NCBI GenBank assembly: GCA_003116995.1
Contig: BDSL01000024.1
Span: 62,001-126,000 of the forward strand
Direction: 5' to 3'
Length of the DNA stretch: 64,000 bases
Source of the DNA: Yamagishiella unicocca
Taxonomy: Eukaryota; Chlorophyta; Chlorophyceae; Chlamydomonadales; Volvocaceae
The notes beneath the pieces are model-generated. The model searched no databases. It was not told where the DNA came from and saw only the letters and a program-made list of their open reading frames with translations. The translations under genes were made by a program, and so were the position numbers. This document shows, piece after piece, positions 55,701 to 64,000 of this stretch. Position 1 is the stretch's first letter, and each line of letters starts with the position of its first letter.

Positions 55701-57843
55701 CCTCCCCGACCCCTCATGTCCTCCCCAACCCCTCATGTCCTCCCCAACCCCTCGTGTCCTCCCCGACCCCTCGTGTCCCCCCCGACCCCATGTGTCCTCC
55801 CCGACCCCTCGTGTCCTCCCCGACCCCTCGTGTCCCCCCGACCCCTCGTGTCCTCCCCGACCCCTCATGTCCTCCCCGACCCCTCGTGTCCTCCCCGACC
55901 CCTCATGTCCTCCCCAACCCCTCATGTCCTCCCCGACCCCTCATGTCCTCCCCGACCCCTCGTGTCCTCCCCGACCCCTCATGTCCTCCCCGACCCCTCG
56001 TGTCCTCCCCGACCCCTCATGTCCTCCCCGACCCCTCATGTCCTCCCCAACCCCTCATGTCCTCCCCGACCTCTCGTGTCCTCCCCGGCCCCTCGTGTCC
56101 TCCCCGACCCCTCATGTCCTCCCCGACCTCTCGTGTCCTCCCCGACCCCTCGTGTCCTCCCCGGCCCCTCGTGTCCTACCCGACCCCTCATGTCCTCCCC
56201 AACCCCTCATGTCCTCCCCGACCCCTCGTGTCCTCCCCGACCCCTCGTGTCCTCCCCGACCCCTCGTGTCCTCCCCGACCCCTCGTGTCCTCCCCGACCC
56301 CTCGTGTCCTCCCCGGCCCCTCATGTCCTCCCCGACCTTGCAGAATTTCCTTGAGGGGGTTAACCCGAGGAGCCGATCTTCGTCCCTGGTGCTATTATTC
56401 GGGCCATTGCACGAGGTGGCATCACTGGTCATGACCGTCTCCAAACTGCTATGGCGCACGACAGCGGAACTGCCCATCGGCCAAGATGCCGGGATCGAAC
56501 ACAATTTGGCACCCTCAAGGGCTGAGAAGATGCTTCAGGCGGCGGCATGCCTCATTATCTCTGGTCGAAGGTGCACTGATGCTTGTGACAAGCCCGTCAT
56601 ACACCACCTTCGCAACCTTGTAGAGGCAGCCAGGGCTGTGGATGATCGACGACAGCAGCTGGCGGGTGGCGACGCTGGCAGCAGCAGTGACGCGGGTGGC
56701 GAGGGCAGCGGGCCTCCCGGAAGCGAGGGCACTGGTGCGGAAGCGCCTCATGACAAGATGCTGGTCGCATGCCGGCTGGGGCAGGTCCTGTCGTTCGTTG
56801 CCGTACAGCTGCTGCCGGTGGTGGCCAAGCTGCTGGGCAAGCTGCCGCCTCTAGGCCAGGATTTGTGGCTCACGTTCACCCATCTGGCTAGCATGCGGTT
56901 GCTGCTGTCGTGGATCCCGGTACTGGCGGCGGCCTCGGCGGCAGGGCGGGGCCTCGGAGTTGCGGATGAAGGCGGCGCGGTGGCGTATGGCGACATGAGT
57001 GCAGCGGCGAGGGCGGCGGCAGGGGAGTGGGAGGTGTACCTCCTCCGGGACCTTGAGGTCTTCGGCGTCCTGGAGACCGCGGTCAACATGGTCAACGCCT
57101 TAGCGGCGAAGAGCAGCATGTTTTTCGTTGTAGGGTACAGCCTGATTTTCGCCTTGTACTCTCTGGTACGTTTCCTGCCCCGGGAGTTGGCGGCCCACCT
57201 CAGGCAAGCCGACGAGCGGCTGGCTGCAGCTGCGGCCGTGGAGGCTGGTTCGGGTGATGAGAAGCGAGGGGGCCTCACGCCGTCCGTCAGCGGCGGTCCG
57301 ATGGCGGCCTCACCTTCGCTTCCGCAGCTGCGGCTGTTGCTGGGGCCGGCCGGGAGGCTTCCACAATCGGCGCTCCTGGCGGCTATCGAGCGGGTGTGTG
57401 CCCCGGCGGAGGACACGACGGCGGCGGTACAAGGGCAGCCCGCAGCTGGCGCCAGCAGCAGGGCGGTGTGCGGCGGTGGTGGGGGGCAGGGGGTGGCGGC
57501 GGCGCAGGGAAATGAACGTGAGTGGTTGGATGAGGATAGAGAAGAGACGGAGGATGAGCTGGAGGCGCGACTGCAGCGGTGGGTTGCCGTGGCTACGTTC
57601 CTACAGTCCCCCAGCCAGGCTCGCCAGATCCTGCCCACCTGCAGCAATCCGGAGTGCACCAACCTGGAGGGCCCCAGTGAGGCGGCGCTGAAGCTGCGGG
57701 TCTGCGGTGGCGGCTGCGGCGGCAGGGTGCGCTACTGCAGCCCTGGCTGCCAGGCGGCGCACTGGCCTCAGCACGTGAAGGAGTGCGGTGGGGCGGCGGC
57801 GGCAGCTGTGCCCGCGTTGCTAGGCTGCGAAGCGGCGGCCTGA
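52718..57843 (+). CDS. MYND zinc-finger protein, tandem copy B
   Basis: Exon 1 runs from 52718 with the frame open to 54658; exon 2 is 54731-54880; exon 3 ends at 57843. The CCCAG acceptor used by copies A and C is replaced by CCCTG at the start of the homologous exon 3. The nearest usable acceptor is TTGCAG, giving an exon from 56344 in correct phase with 16 extra codons (NFLEGVNPRSRS...). The MYND finger is at 57640-57786, identical in its Cys/His positions to copy A. Exon 1 shares with copy C an insertion (EVVPGS before the DSCSRDLSDEL segment) that copy A lacks. Near the finger the linker is acidic (DEDREETEDELEARL) where copy A is Gly/Ala-rich. Intron 2 contains about 60 units of a 19-bp minisatellite. 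Confidence 0.8.
55195..56335. repeat. 19-bp minisatellite, about 60 units (copy B intron 2)
   Basis: Unit CCTCGTGTCCTCCCCGACC with CTCA/CTCG, CAACC/CGACC and GGCC variants. All three forward frames are open and encode the same proline-rich 19-residue cycle (PSCPPRPLVSSPTPRVLPD). One frame runs straight into exon 3 of copy B, giving an 883-codon open frame (55192-57843). Confidence 0.9.
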
Positions 57844-58880
57844 CGCGGCAGTCCTGATGGGCCGCGCATCAGAGTGTAGGGCTGCTGCTGGCAATGCGCG
57901 AGTCCGGGGGTACAGGGTTATTGTCCCCGGGCTAGGTGCTGGGGGTGGGGCAAGCTGGCGAAGGGCGGTGGAGGGGAGGGCTGGGGTCCTGGCCTCCCGA
58001 TAGCGTGTAGGAGCGACGTGGAGCTGGGTGGGTGCGTTGCGTGTTTCTCAGGCCGTGGCCATGTGGCGGGACCCGCTGCCACCGCACTGGGGTTACCCCG
58101 CCGCCAGCTGTACGGCAAAGTATTTGTACGGCCATAGGGCCTGCAGGGGCGTGCACGAGGGTGTAGGGAGGGCGGCCGAACAAAATCGAGGCAGATACTC
58201 GGATGTGGACGTGTTGTCTTTCTGCCGTACCTTGTTACATTACTATGTCCATTATCATGCTTGGATGCCGGCAGCTGTGGATTGGGTCTGTGGGGGCGTT
58301 TGGAACGTGCCCGGTCGTGCTGGGCAGGGTCGGGCATTTCTGACGGTTGCACGTTTGCCGTTGGGACGACCGGGAACTGCCTGGGGCAAATGAACGGGGC
58401 TTTTGGACGGCAGCCAGCGCTCAATCTTCCCGGGACAACTGCGAAGGCCTTTGACAGCTTCTCAGGATTATTCCTGCCAACTCACCTCAACCCACACGCC
58501 TTCATACGCGGTCACAGATGCAGTAAGGTGCAGCGCGTTACAGCCTGGTATAGAGTATTGCCGGTGCCCAGCACTCGTCGGAAATCGACCTTGCCAGCGA
58601 AGATGACCAGATGCAAGGGCGTGGGTTTTCCACATTTGCAACCCGCATGACACATTCAAGCGCCCAGCGAAGATTGCCAATAGCCCATGGTACCATCTTG
58701 CCGGTATTCCTCCGAGACATTTATACTCGTTGCCCAAATGAAGCTTATGGCTTAGCGGTGAAGCGGTTCAGGGTAGGCGCATGAGTTGCATGTTTACAAA
58801 ACCAAAATTGCTGACGTTCAGGATATATACGCGAGTGAACATAACTTGTCCTGGCTGGCATCGGCGCTTATTGGGTACAA
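57844..58880. other. Conserved spacer between MYND copies B and C
   Basis: Near-identical to 51672-52717, with small indels. Contains the 3' flank of copy B and the promoter of copy C. Confidence 0.65.
58824..58829 (+). promoter_or_regulatory. TATA box of MYND copy C
   Basis: TATATA, 51 bases before the ATG at 58881, in the same context as copy B. Confidence 0.5.
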
Positions 58881-61800
58881 ATGCCACCACGCACAGCCCG
58901 CGCTAGGCATGGCGGTCAGTCGGCGTCTGGCCGTGCCTGGGACCGCTCCTTGAATCGCTTAAGGGACCTTGGGTCAAAGGTACTGAGATCCTTAAGCGCC
59001 GATCCTGCAGCCACATTATCGCTGGCCGAGGTGAACGCAGCCGTTGACGACGTGAGCTTGCTGAGCTACCGGGCCGAAGACGGAGATGACAGCCCTAAAC
59101 CAAGCGTATGGACAGCCGTGTGCAGAGACGGCCTCGCCGGATTGCTCTCGATATACGCGGTATCTATCCGATGCTCGTGCGCGTCTTTGGCGCCTGGCGT
59201 ATCGAGCTATCTCCGTATCTCCCAGGCAGCATTGCGCTCCAAGCTGGCCAAGGAGCTGAAAAGCTTCGTCATCGGATCTTGTCAGGACACCTCCTGGGCA
59301 AGCATGCACTCTCTCGCCCACGGCCTGCTGGCTACCCACGCGCTGCGATGCTACGCAGTCCTCCTTTCGGAGGCAGCGGCGACGTTGGTGGATCCGCTGC
59401 AGCTGCCGCACCTGCAGCGAGTTTCGCGCCCCCAGCGTGTTGTGCAGGCGGCTTCGGAGCTCCTGCGCGAAACTTGGTATCTGCTGTGGGTCCTAAGGGA
59501 AGGTTGCACCAGGCGCGATAGCCATGCGGAAGCGCCAGACCTCGTGCCGCTTTTGCGCGACGAGCTGGTTGCCAGCGGGCTTCTGGAGCACTGGGCCCGC
59601 ACGCTGCTGCTGCTGGCGGCCTGCGAGGGAGGGGAGGGCATGGCGGCCGACCTGCTTGTGTCGCTGCCGACCACGCTCCAGTTCCTGAGCAGCTGTCTGC
59701 ATTTAACAGCCCCCGGTCTCGTTGCTGCCAGTCCCAGCATGTCATACCTGTTGTCGGCGCACCTTGTACGGCTTTGCTCTCTGCTGGACGATGGTGGCCA
59801 TGGCGGTGATACAGCCGGCATGTACGGCATGTCGCCGGCGGTGGCATCTTGGTCGGCGCCGCTGTGGGGCTCCGTAGGGCGGCCTCATCTCATGCAGCAG
59901 CTTGGCGTGGATGGCGACGGGGTCGGCATGGCGCTGGCGCTGGAGGCGCTTTGCGCCTGGAGCAACGCCCTCGATTCAGAGGAAGGGCGCATCTCTACTG
60001 ACGCTCGCCAGTCTTACTGGTTGATACCGGATGAGGTGCAGCGGCTCCAGGGATGGGCGCCCCACAGCCCGCCTTCCTCGCTGCGCCAGTCGTGCCGCCG
60101 GCAGCTGCGGGTGCTGGAGGGCCGGCTGCATCAGTTAAGTGGCACCACCACCCAGCAGGTGGCTGAGGAGGGCGCCAACCGATTGGGATTCGACTTGGAG
60201 TCCATCCAGGAGGTCGTCCCGGGCTCCCGTGACAGTTGTAGCCGAGACCTGAGCGACGAGTTAGTGAGAATGGCCGAGCTGCAGGATAAGCTTGCCGTGC
60301 CCCCACTGAACACCATCGCTGTCATCGATGTGTGCATGCGCCTCGTGTCGTTGTGCGAAGATGGCTGCGTCGTCATCAGCAGCAGCCCTCAGCCTCCCCG
60401 GCAGCAGCAGCAGCAGGTGGAGCAGCGGCTGCGGCTGAAGCCGGAGACAGCGGCCCGGCTGGCCATTGACGCGCTGCTTTGCGCCAGGTCTGCGTGCCGG
60501 TTTGCGGCCTGCCTGGCTGCAAGGATGCCGCTGCCGCAGGTGGCCCTGGAGCAGATGACGTCCTGCTGGCGCCTATGGCTGTCCTGGGCGATGACAAAGG
60601 CCAGGACGCGCGGGAACAGCTTATTCAACTCCCTCAGCTGGGGCATTGTGGCGAAATTGCTGGTTCTGGAGAAGGAGTGCACAACTGGCGCAGGTGGGGG
60701 CGGAGACGAGGATGAGAGTTGTAATGAGGCAGGAGTGGTCAGCTCGGGGGTCATTATACCTCAAGACATGTGGTTGGTAATTGTATATTGCGGGGCAGGG
60801 AAGCGTGCTTTTGTCACCGGCGAAAACAATGTATCTAGGTCACCAAATACCCTGGCACGCACAGTTTGTCACTATTTGTCACTAGTGCAACTTTACAACG
60901 GGCGGGTTTCCGGTGGTTTGGGAATTGTTGTGGGGCGGTGACTGGGACCTGAGTGCCGGTGTACCGACTTCCAGGCGACCCCATGACCACAGCCGCGAAG
61001 GAGGACGGGGATGCCGGACTCATGGCTGGCCCCGTGGCCCCTGATGGCCCATCTGTACCGCCTCTTCGCTGTGCTGTTGCCTCTGTGGCTGCTGCTGCTG
61101 CTTCTGCTGCGGCTCCGGGTAGGCATGCCCGCCCGTGTGGCTGCCGTACCCCGCGGCATGGCTGCTGCCCCTGACTGCGCGGCCGCCGCCCCCATCGGCC
61201 CTGCTGCCGCATCCGACTGCGCGACCACCCCGTCCGACGGCGCGGCTGCCGCAGGGCTGCGGCGCGGCTGCGGCTGCGGCTCGTCCGCCACTCGGCTATT
61301 TTGAGGCTGGCTCAGTTCGACCTGACAGAAATTGATATTGTGTGCGACACAGACAGCATAGGTTCACGTCGTCTGGGCGCCAGGACCAGTCTGGGGACGA
61401 AACAGCAGTTTTCGGGGATGCGCTGACCTCCTGCCAGGGCCGGGGCGTGAGACCTGTTGCAAACAGTGCCTGGATATCATACCTGGAGCTGTGCATGGAA
61501 TGCGCGTATGCGGTGCGTCCGATTTAGCGTATCCGACCCAATGTGTGACTCGCTGCTTTGGGTGTGCATTCCTCGAGGGAAAACGCCTTGAGGGGGCACC
61601 AAATCCTCCTGCGCCCTTCATAGGCTTTATAACCATGCTACACGAGGCAGGAGCTGATGTTACGCCTCCCGCCCGTCGTGTCCGCAGTGCTGCCGAGCAG
61701 CCCGCCGCCCGACATCGCAGCCGCGCTGGCCGCTGGGTACTTGCCGCACATGGAGGACCTGTTGCGGCAGCTGTCGAGGGACTCGTGGGAGGACTTGGAG

Positions 61801-64000
61801 GTAGGGTCCACCGGTGCTCAGGACTTGGCGTCCCAGGGATATGGGAGGAAACATGTAGCTCGTCACTGAACGTTAAACAGGGTAGGAGATGTCTGGTACA
61901 GACGGGGGGCGATTTGCGTGTTATGGCCCCGGACAGTCCGTGTTGGTGGTGGTCGTTTGGCTACTTCGATGGCTGCATTGGGTCTTAGGGCCTGCCTCTG
62001 GGTGCTGACCGTGCCCCTCGCCCAACCGCTTCCTTATTCCTCATCTGAGGTTGACCGCCTTAGCCTTTTCACTCCACCCTTCTTCGCACCTGTGTGTCCT
62101 CCCCGACCCCCTCATGTCCTCCCTGACCCCTCATGTCCTCCCCAACCCCTCATGTCCTCCCCAACCCCTCATGTCCTCCCCGACCCCTCGTGTCCTACCC
62201 GACCCCTCGTGTCCTCCCCGAACCCTCGTGTCCTCCCCGACCCCTCATGTCCTCCCCGAACCCTCGTGTCCTCCCCAACCCCTCATGTCCTCCCCGACCC
62301 CCTCATGTCCTCCCCGAACCCTCGTGTCCTCCCCAACCCCTCATGTCCTCCCCGACCCCTCGTGTCCTCCCCAACCCCTCATGTCCTCCCCGACCTCTCG
62401 TGTCCTCCCCGGCCCCTCGTGTCCTCCCCGACCCCTCGTGTCCTCCCCGGCCCCTCATGTCCTCCCCGACCCCTCGTGTCCTCCCCGACCCCTCATGTCC
62501 TCCCCGGCCCCTCGTGTCCTCCCCGGCCCCTCGTGTCCTCCCCGACCCCTCGTGTCCTCCCCGACCCCTCATGTCCTCCCCGACCCCTCGTGTCCTCCCC
62601 GACCCCTCGTGTCCTCCCCGACCCCTCGTGTCCTACCCGACCCCTCATGTCCTCCCCGGCCCCTCGTGTCCTCCCCGACCCCTCGTGTCCTCCCCGGCCC
62701 CTCATGTCCTCCCCGGCCCCTCGTGTCCTCCCCGACCCCTCGTGTCCTACCCGACCCCTCGTGTCCTACCCGAACCCTCGTGTCCTCCCCGACCCCTCAT
62801 GTCCTCCCCGAACCCTCGTGTCCTCCCCAACCCCTCATGTCCTCCCCGACCCCTCATGTCCTCCCCGAACCCTCGTGTCCTCCCCAACCCCTCATGTCCT
62901 CCCCGAACCCTCATGTCCTCCCCAACCCCTCATGTCCTCCCCGACCCCCTCATGTCCTCCCCGACCCCTCGTGTCCTCCCCAACCCCTCATGTCCTCCCC
63001 GACCTCTCGTGTCCTCCCCGGCCCCTCGTGTCCTCCCCGACCCCTCATGTCCTCCCCGACCTCTCGTGTCCTCCCCGACCCCTCGTGTCCTCCCCGGCCC
63101 CTCGTGTCCTACCCGACCCCTCATGTCCTCCCCAACCCCTCATGTCCTCCCCGACCTCTCGTGTCCTCCCCGGCCCCTCGTGTCCTCCCCGACCCCTCAT
63201 GTCCTCCCCGACCTCTCGTGTCCTCCCCGACCTCTCGTGTCCTCCCCGACCCCTCGTGTCCTCCCCGGCCCCTCGTGTCCTACCCGACCCCTCATGTCCT
63301 CCCCGACCTCTCGTGTCCTCCCCGGCCCCTCGTGTCCTACCCGACCCCTCATGTCCTCCCCGACCTCTCATGTCCTCCCCAACCCCTCATGTCCTCCCCG
63401 ACCCCTCATGTCCCCCCCGGCCCCTCGTGTCCTCCCCGACCCCTCGTGTCCTCCCCGACCCCTCGTGTCCTCCCCGACCCCTCATGTCCTCCCCGACCCC
63501 TCGTGTCCTCCCCGACCCCTCGTGTCCTCCCCGACCTCTCATGTCCTCCCCGGCCCCTCGTGTCCTCCCCGACCCCTCGTGTCCTCCCCGACCCCTCGTG
63601 TCCTCCCCGACCCCTCGTGTTCTGATGGCGCAGAACTTCCTTTGTGGGGAAACCCCGTGGAACGGGGCTTGGGCCCAGGTACTGGCATTCGGGCCATTGC
63701 ACGAGCTGGCATCGCTGGTGGCAACCATCTCCAAGCTGCTCCGGCACGTGACAGCGCAGCTGGCAGCCGGCCAAGATGCAGGGGCCGAATGGCTCTCCAG
63801 GGCTGAGAAGATGCTCGAGGCGACGGCATGCCTCATGGCCTCTGGTCGGAAGTGTTCGGGTGATCCTTTGGAGCCCGCCATATACCACCTTCGCAAGCTT
63901 GTGGTGGCAGTGCCCGCCGAGGCTGTGGCTGATTGGCGACAGCAGCTGGTGGAGACAGCGGGCGGCGAGGCTGGCAGCAGCAGTGATGACGCGGGTGGCG
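58881..64000 (+). CDS. MYND zinc-finger protein, tandem copy C (3' end outside window)
   Basis: Exon 1 runs from 58881 with the frame open to 60941; exon 2 is 61651-61800; exon 3 starts at 63679 after a GGGCCCAG acceptor and is open to the window edge, so the MYND finger itself is not visible. Exon 1 carries a five-residue insertion (GDTAG) before MYGMSPAVASW and otherwise follows copy B. Intron 1 is the longest of the three and contains segments found separately in copies A and B, plus about 680 bases of its own (60960-61640). Intron 2 has the largest 19-bp array. Exon 2 is as in copy A except MLRLPP, which matches copy B. Confidence 0.78.
62090..63620. repeat. 19-bp minisatellite, about 81 units (copy C intron 2)
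   Basis: Same unit as in copy B (CCTCGTGTCCTCCCCGACC), with extra variants CCGAACC, CCGGCCC and CTACCCG. Local higher-order blocks are visible. It starts after the same CTCCACCCTTCTTCGCACC sequence as in copy A and ends about 60 bases before exon 3. Confidence 0.9.

Noticed and set aside
62051..63806. Proline-rich open frames of 524 and 557 codons
   Set aside because: Products of the 19-bp intronic array in MYND copy C. The homologous intron of copy A has almost no array.
1..64000. tRNA, rRNA or snRNA genes
   Set aside because: Scanning for B-box-like GGTTCGAnnCC and conserved snRNA motifs found only isolated partial matches (for example near 891 and 7033) without cloverleaf partners.

Overview
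This is nuclear DNA of a volvocine green alga, most likely Chlamydomonas or a close relative. The evidence is very GC-rich coding sequence, many short exons with strong GT-AG and some GC-AG introns, TGTAA polyadenylation signals downstream of the stops, Gln/Ala/Gly/Pro homopolymer runs in proteins, G/C-rich minisatellites inside introns, and an L1-type LINE fragment at the left edge. Nothing looks bacterial, organellar or viral.

Layout. 1-1.13 kb: 3' end of a non-LTR retrotransposon. 1.2-3.1 kb: repeats, plus two exons of a minus-strand gene resembling gamma-glutamylcyclotransferase-fold proteins. 3.3-6.3 kb: gene-poor, AT-richer DNA with a MITE relic. 6.35-14.55 kb: a 27-exon gene for the HEM/NAP1 (NCKAP1) subunit of the SCAR/WAVE actin-nucleation complex. 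16.3-19.6 kb: an F-box protein whose F-box only appears after removing an in-frame intron. 20.4-22.8 kb: NSE4, the kleisin of the SMC5/6 complex, with a MITE in intron 5. 23.8-25.1 kb: decayed thiol/halide methyltransferase. 26.7-31.6 kb: senescence/spartin-domain (ERD7-like) protein. 43.4 down to 33.6 kb on the minus strand: a four-TM protein with a Cys-rich N terminus and a very long Gln/Gly-rich tail. 45.4-64 kb: a tandem array of MYND zinc-finger genes, comprising one pseudogene fragment, two whole copies and one copy cut by the window edge.

The exon models for NAP1, NSE4, the F-box gene, ERD7-like and the four-TM gene were assembled by hand from splice signals. Each totals an exact multiple of three with no internal stop, which supports them strongly.

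These genes do not form a pathway. The regional theme is repeats shaping genes: a modular 50-70 bp dispersed repeat with C-rich tails sits in introns and flanks across the window, and intronic minisatellites (19, 23 and 24 bp units, telomere-like units) have expanded by very different amounts in otherwise near-identical MYND paralogues.
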